From assembly GCA_963666705.2 (NCBI GenBank), contig CAXXKO010000003.1:1-37146 (forward strand): a DNA stretch of 37,146 bases, in the 5' to 3' direction. This document shows, one piece after another, positions 18,939 to 27,350 of the stretch. The position numbers and the translations under genes were made by a program. Origin of the DNA: G963666705 sp963666705. Its GTDB lineage: Bacteria; Pseudomonadota; Alphaproteobacteria; CADEGL01. Position 1 is the stretch's first letter, and every line of letters starts with the position of its first letter. Under the pieces are notes generated by a model that saw nothing but the letters and a program-made list of their open reading frames with translations, did not search any database and was not told where the DNA came from.

Positions 18939-19835
18939 GGGCTCGACCCAGTCCGGCTTCTCGGGGGTGAGGCGCGCCTCACCGGCCGTCAGCGTCTCGC
19001 CGGCCGCCGCCGCCGCCTCCACCAACGCCAGCTTGAGGAGCGCGAGGCCGCGCCCGTTCGTGGCCGAGCGCATCTCGCCCGCTTCCTTCTCGCCATACAT
19101 GACCGGCGTCTCGGGGCCAGGCGTGGGGCCATCGATGGCGACAGGCAGGAGGCGCTTGCGGATGAGGCCGCGGTAATGCATGCGCGCCGTCACCTCCTGG
19201 CCCACGTAGCAGCCCTTGTCCCAGTCGACACCGTTGAGCTCCTCGAAATTGCTTTCGAGCAGGGTGGCCTTCTCGACCAGCATGTCGCGGCCGCCGTCGG
19301 GAATGCCCAGGCGGAGGCGCAAGTCCTCGTAGGCCGCGCCGTCCGCGGCCGCGAAGCCCAGCGCCTCGAGCGTGGCGGCGGCGCTGTCCGCCGGCAGCAC
19401 GGCGCGCGCGCCCAAGTCCGGCAGGCGCGGATCGACATAGGCGGCGCCACCCGCGAGCGGCCGGGTGGCGCCCGCCCGCGCGGGCAGGCCGAGGGCCGAA
19501 AGCGCCCCAGCACCCGGCATGACGGCGACGGCCAACCCCGCCGCCGGCGCCACGATGGCGACATCGGCGCGCAGGCGGTACATGATCAGCCGCTTGCGCA
19601 GGTCGGCGAGGCGCGCCGCCTCGCAATCGAGATAGAAGCTCTCGCCGACGCGGGAGACCAGGAAATCGTGCAGGAACTTGCCCTGTGGGGTGAGGAGCGC
19701 CGCGTAGACGGCGCGCTCCGGGCTCACCCGCTCGATATCGTTCGAGACGAGGCTCTGGAGGAGGTCGCCGGCTTCGGCGCCGGACAGGCCGACGAGGCCG
19801 CGGCCGCCGGGGAGGGTGTAGGTGAGATCGCTCAT
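18936..19835 (-). CDS. ygfZ: YgfZ/GcvT-type folate-binding Fe-S cluster protein
   Basis: A 299-residue folate-binding protein of the GcvT fold that supports assembly or repair of Fe-S enzymes such as MiaB-type radical-SAM proteins. The signature K207-G-C209-Y-V-G-Q-E is present, with the redox-active Cys. The C-terminal domain and A-L-L-K-L segment fit the family. ATG at 19835 is used; the longer in-frame reading to 19925 overlaps the divergent promoter. It ends in TAG contributed by the right end of the MITE. It is divergent from the glycosyltransferase cassette. Confidence 0.9.
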   Translation of the reverse strand: MSDLTYTLPGGRGLVGLSGAEAGDLLQSLVSNDIERVSPERAVYAALLTPQGKFLHDFLVSRVGESFYLDCEAARLADLRKRLIMYRLRADVAIVAPAAGLAVAVMPGAGALSALGLPARAGATRPLAGGAAYVDPRLPDLGARAVLPADSAAATLEALGFAAADGAAYEDLRLRLGIPDGGRDMLVEKATLLESNFEELNGVDWDKGCYVGQEVTARMHYRGLIRKRLLPVAIDGPTPGPETPVMYGEKEAGEMRSATNGRGLALLKLALVEAAAAAGETLTAGEARLTPEKPDWVEP

Positions 19836-19902
19836 GCTGTCGTCCGTTGCTCGGCGCCGCGGCTGTTGTACCGCTCTCGCAACCTGATACGGGCAACCGG
19901 CC

Positions 19903-19932
19903 TTGGCAAGCCCGCCGGCACCCATCTATAAG
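19903..19932 (+). promoter_or_regulatory. Promoter of the glycosyltransferase cassette, probably leaderless
   Basis: TTGGCA (19903-19908) and TATAAG (19927-19932) are 18 bases apart and match consensus well. The -10 box ends 8 bases before the ATG at 19941, so transcription would start at or just before the start codon. No ribosome site lies between, as expected for a leaderless mRNA. Confidence 0.55.
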
Positions 19933-19940
19933 ATCGCCAT

Positions 19941-20969
19941 ATGCACATCACTCTGGTCGACGACACCATTCCCTTCGACGGCGAGAGCCCGGACCGGGAG
20001 CCGCTGGGCGGGGTGGAGAAGGCCTTCGCCAGCCTGGCGGGCGCCCTGGCCCAGCATGGCCATGAGGTCAACGTCTACAACCGGGCCCTGGGCGAGATCG
20101 AGGTCGAGGGGGCCAAGTGGCGGACCTGGGAGGGGACGCGGCCCACCGGGACGGACGTGCTGATCGCGCACAGGAAACCGGCGCTGCTCGATTTCGTCGT
20201 CGAGGCGGAGCGGCGGACCCTGTGGGTCCCGGGCGACGGGGCCTATCTCGAGAAACCCCGCAACCGGGCCTGGCTGCACCGTCACGAGCCCGGGGTCGTC
20301 TTCCCCGTGCGCCGCGCCATGGAGGATTGGGACAACGAAGACGGGCTGCGGGTCTCGCTCATCGCACCCGGCGTGCGCCCGGTCTTTCGCAGCGGCGGGG
20401 CGCTGACGCCGGACGACCCGCCGCACGCCATCGCCACGGCCCATCCCTCCCGCGGGCTCCCCTGGCTCATCGACCTGTGGGTCGAGAAGATCCACCCCAT
20501 CAACGCGGCCGCCGAGCTGCACGTCTATTCCGCCGTTCTCGACAAGGGCGCACGCGGCGAGCCCATCCACGAGAGCTTCGCGCCGACCCTCGCCAAGGCC
20601 AAGGCGGCGGCCGCGAAGGGCGTCGTCATCAAGCGCCCGCGGCCCGACCCGGGCATGGTGCGGGCCTACCGCGCGGCGCGGGCCCACCTCTATCCGGGTG
20701 TGCGCTCGGAGCTTTACTGCTACACTCTGGCCGAGTCGCAGGCTAGCGGCCTGCCGGCTGTGTGTCGCCCGCGTGGTGGTGCGAGGGAGTGCGTCGTTCA
20801 CGATAGCACGGGCTATATATGTGACGAGGATGATGCATTCGCCAACGCGGCCCTGCGTGTGCTTGGCGACCAGGAGATTTTCGACCGGCTGAGCCTGGGG
20901 GCGCGGGCCATGCAGCGCGAGCGGGACTGGGATGCCGTCGCGGCGGATTTCGAGGCATTTTGGGCGTGA
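19941..20969 (+). CDS. Glycosyltransferase, GT4-like
   Basis: A 342-residue GT-B-fold glycosyltransferase. The N-terminal half has the acceptor-side G-G-V-E-K-A-F-A-S-L-A-G-A-L-A-Q-H-G-H-E-V pattern. The C-terminal half has Y-P-G-V-R-S-E-L-Y-C-Y-T-L-A-E-S-Q-A-S-G-L-P-A-V, a variant of the GT4 E-x7-E nucleotide-sugar site, then G-G-A-R-E and an S-T-G-Y-I motif. It presumably transfers a sugar to a lipid-linked or LPS-core acceptor at the cytoplasmic face of the membrane. It is the first gene of a five-gene cassette and overlaps the next by 4 bp (GTGA). The sugar and acceptor are unknown. Confidence 0.82.
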   Translation: MHITLVDDTIPFDGESPDREPLGGVEKAFASLAGALAQHGHEVNVYNRALGEIEVEGAKWRTWEGTRPTGTDVLIAHRKPALLDFVVEAERRTLWVPGDGAYLEKPRNRAWLHRHEPGVVFPVRRAMEDWDNEDGLRVSLIAPGVRPVFRSGGALTPDDPPHAIATAHPSRGLPWLIDLWVEKIHPINAAAELHVYSAVLDKGARGEPIHESFAPTLAKAKAAAAKGVVIKRPRPDPGMVRAYRAARAHLYPGVRSELYCYTLAESQASGLPAVCRPRGGARECVVHDSTGYICDEDDAFANAALRVLGDQEIFDRLSLGARAMQRERDWDAVAADFEAFWA

Positions 20970-21928
20970 GAATTCTGTTCATCACCTCGTCGCGGATTGG
21001 AGACGCGATACTCTCCACCGGGGTGCTCAGCCATCTCCTCGACAGCCATCCCGAGGCGCGCATGACGGTGGTCTGCGGCCCCCTCGCGGCCCCCCTCTTC
21101 GAGGCCATTCCCCGGCTCGAGCGCATCATACCCGTGACCAAGAAGCGGTTTAGCGCCCATTGGCTCGACATCTGGAAGGCCTGCATGAGCCGCCGCTGGG
21201 ACGTCGTCGTCGATCTGCGCGGCTCGGCCGTCTCGACCTTTCTCATGGCGGGGAAGCGCTACGTCAAACGCGGTGACCTCGGCGGTGGCCACGTGGTCGA
21301 GCAGCTCGCGCGGCTGCTCGACCTCGATGAGCCGCCGGACCCGCGCATCTGGACCGCGCCCGAGCATTGGCAGGAGGCAGAGGAGCTTCTGCCGGCCGGG
21401 CCACCCACGATCGCGGTCGCTCCCGTCGCCAACTGGCGGGGCAAGCAGTGGCGGGTGGCCAATTTCGTGGAGCTCGTGCGGCGGCTGACCGCGGCGGACG
21501 GGATCCTCCCCGACGCTCGCATCGTGGTGTTGGGGGCCGAGGAGGACCGCACCCAGGCGCAGGCCATGGTCGCCTCGATTTCGCCCGGGCTGCGACACGA
21601 CTTCGTGGGACGGGTCGGCCTGCTGACAGCCTTCCACTGTCTGCGCCATTGCCACTTCTATATCGGCAACGATTCGGGCACCACGCACCTTGCCGCCGCC
21701 GCCGGCGTGCCGACGCTGGCCCTCTTCGGGCCGAGCCGGGAGGAGCATTACCGGCCCTGGGGCTGCTGGACCGCCGTCGTCCGGACCACGCTCGATTACG
21801 ACGAGCTGGTCGGCGGCCCCCGCTACGACCACCGCACCACGGGCACGCTGATGGACAGCCTCAGCGTGGACATGGCCGAGGACGGCGCCCTCGAGCTGTG
21901 GCGGCGCTATATCGCGGAAGCGGCGTGA
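20966..21928 (+). CDS. Glycosyltransferase family 9 (heptosyltransferase-like)
   Basis: A 320-residue GT9 protein. It has the N-terminal I-L-F-I-T-S-S-R-I-G-D-A-I-L-S-T-G motif (the G-D-x-L/I-x-T acceptor loop) and the C-terminal nucleotide-sugar motif N-D-S-G-T-T-H-L-A-A-A-A-G-V-P-T-L-A-L-F-G-P-S. Family members add heptose from ADP-heptose to LPS inner core, but GT9 proteins with other sugars exist. The GTG start at 20966 overlaps the preceding stop as GTGA. An in-frame TTG two codons upstream is less likely. Neighbours are other glycan transferases, supporting a cell-envelope glycan role. Confidence 0.88.
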   Translation: MRILFITSSRIGDAILSTGVLSHLLDSHPEARMTVVCGPLAAPLFEAIPRLERIIPVTKKRFSAHWLDIWKACMSRRWDVVVDLRGSAVSTFLMAGKRYVKRGDLGGGHVVEQLARLLDLDEPPDPRIWTAPEHWQEAEELLPAGPPTIAVAPVANWRGKQWRVANFVELVRRLTAADGILPDARIVVLGAEEDRTQAQAMVASISPGLRHDFVGRVGLLTAFHCLRHCHFYIGNDSGTTHLAAAAGVPTLALFGPSREEHYRPWGCWTAVVRTTLDYDELVGGPRYDHRTTGTLMDSLSVDMAEDGALELWRRYIAEAA

Positions 21929-21938
21929 GTGGGCTTGC

Positions 21939-22712
21939 GTGAGCGGGCCGCGACTGTCCGTCCTCGTCGTGGCCCATAACGAGGAGGCACAGCTCAGCGA
22001 CTGCCTCGCGCCCCTCGCCTTCGCCGACGAGCTGGTGGTCGTGCTCGACCGTTGCACCGATGGCTCCCGCACCATCGCCGAGCGCCATGCCGACAGGATC
22101 GTCGAGGGTGCCTGGGAGATCGAGGGGCCCAGGCGCCACGCCGGTATCGATGCCTGCGCGGGCGACTGGATATTCGAGGTCGACGCCGACGAGCGGGTGA
22201 CCGAGGCGCTGGCGGCCGAAGTCCGCGCCGCCATCGCCGAGGCGCCGCCGGGCCACTTCCTCGTACCCATCGACAATTATGTGGGCGACCGCCTGGTCCG
22301 CCACGGCTGGGGCGGCGCCTGGGGCACCAGCGCCACGGCGCGCCTCTTCTCGCGCGGTGCCAAGCGCTGGAGCGAGCAGCGCATCCACCCCAAGGTCCAT
22401 CTCTCAGGTGAGCGCCGCTGGCTGCGGTCCCCCATGACCCACCTCGTGGACCGCGACATTTCGGACATGATCCGGCGCCTCGACCGTTACACGAGCGCCC
22501 GCGCGGCGGACTTGCGCGCCAGCGGGCGCATCGGCTCCTTCCCCGGCAACCTGCGCCGCCTCGCCTCCCGCTTCCTCAAGTGCTATGTCGGCCGCAAGGG
22601 CTATCGGGAGGGCGGCTACGGCTTCCTCATCGCCCTCTTCGCCGGGCTCTATCCCCTCATCTCCCACCTCAAGGCCCGTCTCGAGCCGGATGGGCCCGCG
22701 GGCGGCGAATGA
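21939..22712 (+). CDS. Glycosyltransferase family 2 (WaaE/KdtX-like)
   Basis: A 257-residue GT-A protein. It has the N-terminal L-S-V-L-V-V-A-H-N-E-E strand, D-E-L-V-V-V-L-D-R-C-T-D-G-S, and the metal site D-W-I-F-E-V-D-A-D-E-R-V. The overall size and the H-P-K-V-H-L and F-L-K-C-Y-V-G-R-K-G-Y-R-E-G-G-Y-G-F segments resemble WaaE/KdtX beta-glucosyltransferases of LPS core. The C-terminal hydrophobic helix is probably a membrane anchor. The start is GTG at 21939, ten bases after the preceding stop, with a weak ribosome site. It overlaps the next gene by 4 bp. Confidence 0.87.
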   Translation: MSGPRLSVLVVAHNEEAQLSDCLAPLAFADELVVVLDRCTDGSRTIAERHADRIVEGAWEIEGPRRHAGIDACAGDWIFEVDADERVTEALAAEVRAAIAEAPPGHFLVPIDNYVGDRLVRHGWGGAWGTSATARLFSRGAKRWSEQRIHPKVHLSGERRWLRSPMTHLVDRDISDMIRRLDRYTSARAADLRASGRIGSFPGNLRRLASRFLKCYVGRKGYREGGYGFLIALFAGLYPLISHLKARLEPDGPAGGE

Positions 22713-23734
22713 CGCGCGTCCTTCAGGCCATGGCCGGGGCCGTCAACGGCGGCGCCGAGGCCTTCTTCGAGCGGCTCGCCCCGGCGCTCGCGCGCGTGGG
22801 TGTGGAGCAGCGCCTGGTCATTCGCCGGGAGCCGGGGCGCGCCGCGCGCTTGCGTACCGCCAACCTCGGGCCGGCCGAGCTCCGCTTCGGCGGCCGCCTC
22901 GACTTTGCGACCGGGCGCGCCCTGGCGCGGGAGATCGAAGCCTTCGCGCCCGGAATCGTGCTCACCTGGATGAGCCGCGCGACCCGCTTCTGCCCGCGCG
23001 GGCCCTTCGTCCATGCGGCCCGCCTTGGCGGTTACTACGACATCAGGTATTTTCGCGGCTGCGATCACCTGATCGGCAACACCGAGGACATCGTGGCCTA
23101 TCTCGTGCGCGAGGGCTGGCCGGCGGCGCGCGCCCATTACCTGCCCAACTTCGTCGATGACACGCCCTCGGAGCCCGCGTCCCGCGGGTGCCTCGGGACC
23201 CCGGAAGGCGCACCGCTCTTCCTCGCCCTCGGCCGGCTTCACCCGAACAAGGCGTTCGACGTGCTGTTGGACGCGCTCGCGGCGGTGCCGGGGGCCTGGC
23301 TCTGGGTCGCTGGGGAGGGGCCGTTGTGCGGCGAGCTCGCGGCGCGGGCGGATCGCCTGGGCCTTGCCGAACGGGTCCGGTTCCTCGGCTGGCGCCAGGA
23401 CGCGGGCGCCCTCTTGGCCGCCGCCGACGCACTGGTTTGCCCGTCCCGCCTCGAGCCCCTCGGCAACGTCGTGATCGAGGGTTGGGCGGGCCGCCGGCCC
23501 GTGGTAGCGGCGGCGGGCAAGGGCCCCGCCACCCTGATCGAGGACGGCGAGACCGGCTTGCTCGTGCCCATCGACGACGCATCCGCCCTCGCCGCGGCCA
23601 TGGCGCGCGTCATTGGCGAGCGGGATTTGCGCGCCGCGCTCGTGGCCGGCGGCCGCGCCGCGTTCGAGGCCGCCTACACCGAGACGGCCGTGGTGGCCCG
23701 ATACCTCGACTTCTTCGATCGGGTGACGCGCTGA
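22709..23734 (+). CDS. Glycosyltransferase family 4
   Basis: A 341-residue GT4 enzyme. It has the N-terminal G-G-A-E-A-F-F-E-R-L-A motif, F-L-A-L-G-R-L-H-P-N-K-A-F-D-V-L-L-D-A in the C-terminal Rossmann domain, G-E-G-P-L, F-L-G-W-R-Q-D, and the E-P-L-G-N-V-V-I-E-G-W-A nucleotide-sugar site with the two conserved Glu. The last helix is typical. It is a retaining transferase, probably acting on a cell-surface glycan. The ATG at 22709 forms ATGA with the preceding stop, and its own TGA shares a base with the asnB start (TGATG). Confidence 0.88.
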   Translation: MTRVLQAMAGAVNGGAEAFFERLAPALARVGVEQRLVIRREPGRAARLRTANLGPAELRFGGRLDFATGRALAREIEAFAPGIVLTWMSRATRFCPRGPFVHAARLGGYYDIRYFRGCDHLIGNTEDIVAYLVREGWPAARAHYLPNFVDDTPSEPASRGCLGTPEGAPLFLALGRLHPNKAFDVLLDALAAVPGAWLWVAGEGPLCGELAARADRLGLAERVRFLGWRQDAGALLAAADALVCPSRLEPLGNVVIEGWAGRRPVVAAAGKGPATLIEDGETGLLVPIDDASALAAAMARVIGERDLRAALVAGGRAAFEAAYTETAVVARYLDFFDRVTR

Positions 23735-25545
23735 TGTGCGGCATCGCCGGCATCATGACCACGGATGGCCGGGCGCCCGACGCCGGCATCCTCGACCGCA
23801 TGGTCGCGGTCATCGCCCATCGCGGGCCGGATGGGCGCGGCGACTATGCGCGGGATGACGTCGCCATGGCGCAGATGCGCCTGGCCATCATCGACCTCGA
23901 GACGGGCGATCAGCCGCTCTACGAGCCGGGCGGCGCCGGCCTCGTCGCCAATGGCGAGATCTACAATTACGTCGAGCTGCGCGACGACCTCCCCGGCGTC
24001 GACTTCCGCACGGCGAGCGACTGCGAGCTGCCGCTTCACCTCTATCGCCGCCACGGCCTCGATTTCGTCGAGCACCTGCGCGGCATGTACGGAATCGCCC
24101 TCCACGATCCGGGCGCCGGGCACCTGGTGCTCGCCCGCGATCCTTTCGGCATCAAGCCGCTCTACTACGCGGAGACGGCCAAGGGCTTCGCGTTCGCGTC
24201 CGAGCCCCGGGCGCTCATCGCGGCCGGGCTGGTGGTGCCCGAGGTCGATGCCACCAGCCGGGACGAGCTGCTGCAACTCCAATTCACCACGGGCGCGCGG
24301 ACGGCCTTTCGCGGCATCACCCGCCTGCTGCCGGGCGAGGCGATTACCGTCGCCCGGGGCCACATCGTCGAGCGCCGGCGGCGCCCCGCCCTTCCCGCCG
24401 GCGGCCCGGTGCGTCTCGACGAGGCGGCGGCGCTCGCCCGCCTCGACGACGTGCTCGTGGACAGCGTCAATGTCCACCAGCGCTCGGACGTACCCTACGG
24501 CATGTTCCTCTCGGGCGGCATCGATTCGGCCACGATCCTCGCTGTCATGGCGCGCCTCAACCAGCATCCCGTGCGGGCCTTCACGGTCGGTTTCCCGGAT
24601 TCGGGCGTCGCGGACGAGCGCGCGCACGCCCGTGCGGTCGCCCGCGCCGTCGGCGCCGAGCATGTGGAGATCGCCTTCGACGAGCGGGATTTCTGGGACC
24701 TGCTGCCCGAGGTCGCCGCCGCCATGGACGACCCGGCGGCCGATTACGCCATCCTGCCGACCTTCAAGCTCGCGCGCGAAGCGGGCAGCGAACTGAAGGT
24801 GATCCTGAGCGGCGAGGGCGGGGACGAGATGTTCGGCGGCTACGGCCGCTACCGCGGCGCCATGCGGCCCTGGTGGCGGGGTGGCCGGGACATGCGCGCG
24901 CGCGGCATCATGGACGGCCTCGATCTGTTGCGGTCACCGCCCGACGGCTGGCGGGACGGCATCGCCGCGGCGGAGATCACGGCCGGCGACGGCGGCCGTA
25001 CCCGGCTCCAGATCGCCCAGGCGACCGATTGCGCCGACTGGCTGCCCAACGACTTGCTCACCAAGCTCGACCGCTGCCTCATGGCCCATGGCGTGGAGGG
25101 GCGCACGCCCTTCCTCGATCCGGTCGTGGCCGATTTCGCCTTCCGCCTCGACGATTCCCTCAAGGTCCGGGATGGCCGGGGCAAGTGGTTGGTTCGCCAG
25201 TGGCTCGCGAGGAATTTGCCGGAGGCGGAGCCGTTCGCGGCCAAGCGCGGCTTCGCGGTCCCGGCCGGGGAATGGATCGCGCGCCGGGGGGCGGTGCTCG
25301 GCCCCCTGGTGGCGGCGCAGCCGGGCGTGGCCGAGGCTTGCCGCCACAACGCGGTCATCCGCGTCTTCAGGACCCCCGGCAAGCGCACCGGCTTCGCCGC
25401 CTGGACCCTGCTCTTTTACGCCCTTTGGCACCGGCGCCATATCGAGGGGCTGGCACCAGCCGGCGACGTTTTCGAGACCCTCGCGGCCGGGTGCTCGGCA
25501 CCCCGCGCCGCTCGAGTAGATTGGGAGGCATACCGTGTCCGATAG
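23734..25545 (+). CDS. asnB: Asparagine synthetase B-type glutamine amidotransferase
   Basis: A 603-residue glutamine-hydrolysing amidotransferase. C2 of M-C-G-I-A-G is the N-terminal nucleophile; R-D-P-F-G-I-K-P-L-Y-Y and N-G-E-I-Y-N-Y complete the glutaminase domain. The ATP-pyrophosphatase P-loop is L-S-G-G-I-D-S, and S-G-E-G-G-D-E-M-F-G-G-Y-G-R-Y is also present. It could make asparagine, but in glycan clusters such proteins often amidate sugar carboxyl groups, and co-translation with four glycosyltransferases supports that. The sequence alone does not separate the two roles. It ends overlapping the dihydroorotase start by 11 bases. Confidence 0.85.
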   Translation: MCGIAGIMTTDGRAPDAGILDRMVAVIAHRGPDGRGDYARDDVAMAQMRLAIIDLETGDQPLYEPGGAGLVANGEIYNYVELRDDLPGVDFRTASDCELPLHLYRRHGLDFVEHLRGMYGIALHDPGAGHLVLARDPFGIKPLYYAETAKGFAFASEPRALIAAGLVVPEVDATSRDELLQLQFTTGARTAFRGITRLLPGEAITVARGHIVERRRRPALPAGGPVRLDEAAALARLDDVLVDSVNVHQRSDVPYGMFLSGGIDSATILAVMARLNQHPVRAFTVGFPDSGVADERAHARAVARAVGAEHVEIAFDERDFWDLLPEVAAAMDDPAADYAILPTFKLAREAGSELKVILSGEGGDEMFGGYGRYRGAMRPWWRGGRDMRARGIMDGLDLLRSPPDGWRDGIAAAEITAGDGGRTRLQIAQATDCADWLPNDLLTKLDRCLMAHGVEGRTPFLDPVVADFAFRLDDSLKVRDGRGKWLVRQWLARNLPEAEPFAAKRGFAVPAGEWIARRGAVLGPLVAAQPGVAEACRHNAVIRVFRTPGKRTGFAAWTLLFYALWHRRHIEGLAPAGDVFETLAAGCSAPRAARVDWEAYRVR

Positions 25546-26872
25546 CTATGACTTGATCGTGAGGGGCGGCACCTGCGCGACGCCGGCCGGAATCGTCACG
25601 GCGGATGTCGCGACCCGAGACGGCCGCTTCGCCACCATCGGCGACTTGTCCAGTGCGACGGCGGCCGAAGCGATCGACGCGGCGGGCCTTCACGTCCTGC
25701 CCGGCGTCATCGACACCCAGGTCCATTTCCGCGAGCCGGGCGCCGAGCACAAGGAGGACCTGGCCCACGGCACGGCCGCGGCGGCGCGGGGCGGCGTGAC
25801 GGGCGTCTTCGAGATGCCCAATACCAAGCCCAACACGGTCGATACCGAACAGCTCCGCGACAAGCTCGACCGCGCCCGGGGGCGCGCCTCGTGCGATTAC
25901 GCCTTCTTCCTGGGCGCCAACAGCGAGAACGCCCAACGCCTCGCCGAAATCGAGGGCGAGAAGGGTTGCTGCGGCATCAAGATCTTCATGGGCAGCTCGA
26001 CCGGCACCCTCCTCGTCGCCGACGACGAGGGGGTGTTCGAGACGCTGCGCCATGGTCGACGGCGGATCGCGGTCCATTGCGAGGACGAGCCGCGCCTCCT
26101 GGAACGCAAACACATTGCCGAGGAGGCCGCCGACCCGAGCGCCCATCCGGTTTGGCGCGACGAGGAAACGGCCCTACGCGCCACCAGCCGGCTGCTGACC
26201 CTCGCCCGCCGGGCGGGGCGCCGCGTCCACGTCCTGCACGTGACCACCGAGGAGGAGATGGCGCTCCTGGCGCGCAACAAGGACGTGGCCACGGTCGAGG
26301 TCACGCCCCAGCACCTGACCCTGTTCGCACCCGATTGCTACGAGCGCCTCGGCACCTTGGCGCAGATGAACCCGCCGATCCGCGACGTGCGCCACCGCGA
26401 CGCCCTGTGGCGGGCGGTCGCAAGCGGCATCATCGACGTTCTCGGCTCCGACCACGCCCCCCATACCCTCGAGGAGAAGGGCCAGCCCTATCCGGCGAGC
26501 CCCTCGGGCATGCCGGGTGTGCAGACCCTGTTGCCGATCATGCTCGATCACGTGAACGCGGGCCGGCTCACCCTCGAGCGGTTGGTGGATCTGACGAGCG
26601 CCGGGCCGGCGCGCATATACGACATCGCCGCCAAGGGCCGGCTGGCGGTGGGCTATGACGCGGACCTGGTGCTGGTGGACATGAAGGCCCGGCGCACGAT
26701 CACCTCGGCGTGGGCGGCCAATAAATGCGGCTGGACACCCTTCGAGGGCATGGCGGTCACGGGCTGGCCCATGGCGACCGTGCTGCGCGGGCGGGTGGTG
26801 ATGCGCGATGGCGAGCTCCTCGGCCCGCCGAGCGGCGAGCCGATCCGCTTCCTCGACAGCCTCGCGAACTAG
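25535..26872 (+). CDS. pyrC: Dihydroorotase
   Basis: A 445-residue amidohydrolase that interconverts carbamoyl aspartate and dihydroorotate in pyrimidine synthesis. It has the motif V-I-D-T-Q62-V-H64-F-R-E-P-G. The first His of the usual H-x-H is Gln, which I recall as typical of one bacterial dihydroorotase clade. The carboxylated Lys is probably K149 in G-I-K-I-F-M-G-S-S; H181, H235 and D306 (G-S-D-H-A-P-H) complete the metal site. Allantoinase is less likely given the context. It starts with GTG at 25535, overlapping asnB. Its TAG stop shares CTAG with the convergent usg stop. Confidence 0.88.
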   Translation: MSDSYDLIVRGGTCATPAGIVTADVATRDGRFATIGDLSSATAAEAIDAAGLHVLPGVIDTQVHFREPGAEHKEDLAHGTAAAARGGVTGVFEMPNTKPNTVDTEQLRDKLDRARGRASCDYAFFLGANSENAQRLAEIEGEKGCCGIKIFMGSSTGTLLVADDEGVFETLRHGRRRIAVHCEDEPRLLERKHIAEEAADPSAHPVWRDEETALRATSRLLTLARRAGRRVHVLHVTTEEEMALLARNKDVATVEVTPQHLTLFAPDCYERLGTLAQMNPPIRDVRHRDALWRAVASGIIDVLGSDHAPHTLEEKGQPYPASPSGMPGVQTLLPIMLDHVNAGRLTLERLVDLTSAGPARIYDIAAKGRLAVGYDADLVLVDMKARRTITSAWAANKCGWTPFEGMAVTGWPMATVLRGRVVMRDGELLGPPSGEPIRFLDSLAN

Positions 26873-27132
26873 TGGAGCGTGAAGGCCGCGTCGGCCATGC
26901 GCCAACGATCGTATTGATCGCGCCGCGCCTGGGACACGGACACGGAGTGCACGGGGCCATCGAGCGATCTGGTCCAGAAATCCAGGAACTTCTCGAGCTG
27001 CGGGTATTTGGGCGCGAGATCGTACTCCTGCCACACGAAGCTTTGCAGGAGTCCGGGATAGTCGGGCAAGTGATAGAGGATCTCGGCCGTGGTCAGACGC
27101 CACTTCGCAAACGTCAAGATCTGTCCAGCCAT
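26869..27132 (-). CDS. usg: Usg family protein
   Basis: An 87-residue protein of the Usg family, found mainly in alphaproteobacteria and named for a gene upstream of a tryptophan locus; function unknown. The core L-T-T-A-E-I-L-Y-H-L-P-D-Y-P-G-L-L-Q-S-F-V-W-Q-E-Y-D is highly characteristic, followed by L-D-F-W and L-D-G-P-V-H-S-V. ATG at 27132 lies behind GGGAG. Its stop overlaps the dihydroorotase stop within the four bases CTAG (26869-26872), so the genes converge with no spacer. It is divergent from the Ccr-like gene. Confidence 0.92.
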   Translation of the reverse strand: MAGQILTFAKWRLTTAEILYHLPDYPGLLQSFVWQEYDLAPKYPQLEKFLDFWTRSLDGPVHSVSVSQARRDQYDRWRMADAAFTLH

Positions 27133-27214
27133 GATAGTCTCCCAACTTGGACCAGTTGGCGGGCTCGGCCGCGTCGCGGATTGGGGGCCGACGCGGCACC
27201 CCCGCTTGCCATTA

Positions 27215-27242
27215 TTTAACGACGCCAAGGTTAACCTATGAT
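27215..27242 (+). promoter_or_regulatory. Candidate promoter with palindromic operator ahead of the Ccr-like gene
   Basis: TTTAAC (27215-27220) and TATGAT (27237-27242) are 16 bases apart. The spacer contains a perfect 10-bp palindrome AGGTTAACCT (27228-27237) that overlaps the first base of the -10 box, a good position for a repressor. It predicts a leader of about 100 bases before ATG 27351. No regulator gene is nearby. Confidence 0.4.
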
Positions 27243-27350
27243 TACCCGCGAATGCGACAGCCCTATGGCATGCCTGGCCGGTTGACAACGGACGCCGGTC
27301 GGATCAAAGCATCCAGGAACATCGAACCCAATTCTCAGGAGACTGGACGA

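Noticed and set aside
25718..25740. Gln in place of the first His of the dihydroorotase H-x-H motif as a defect
   Set aside because: As I recall, Q-V-H-F-R-E-P-G is normal in one clade of bacterial dihydroorotases, and all other metal ligands are present.
27282..27287. Perfect TTGACA upstream of the Ccr-like gene as its promoter
   Set aside because: No acceptable -10 box lies 16-19 bases downstream; the TATGAT at 27237 is a better candidate.
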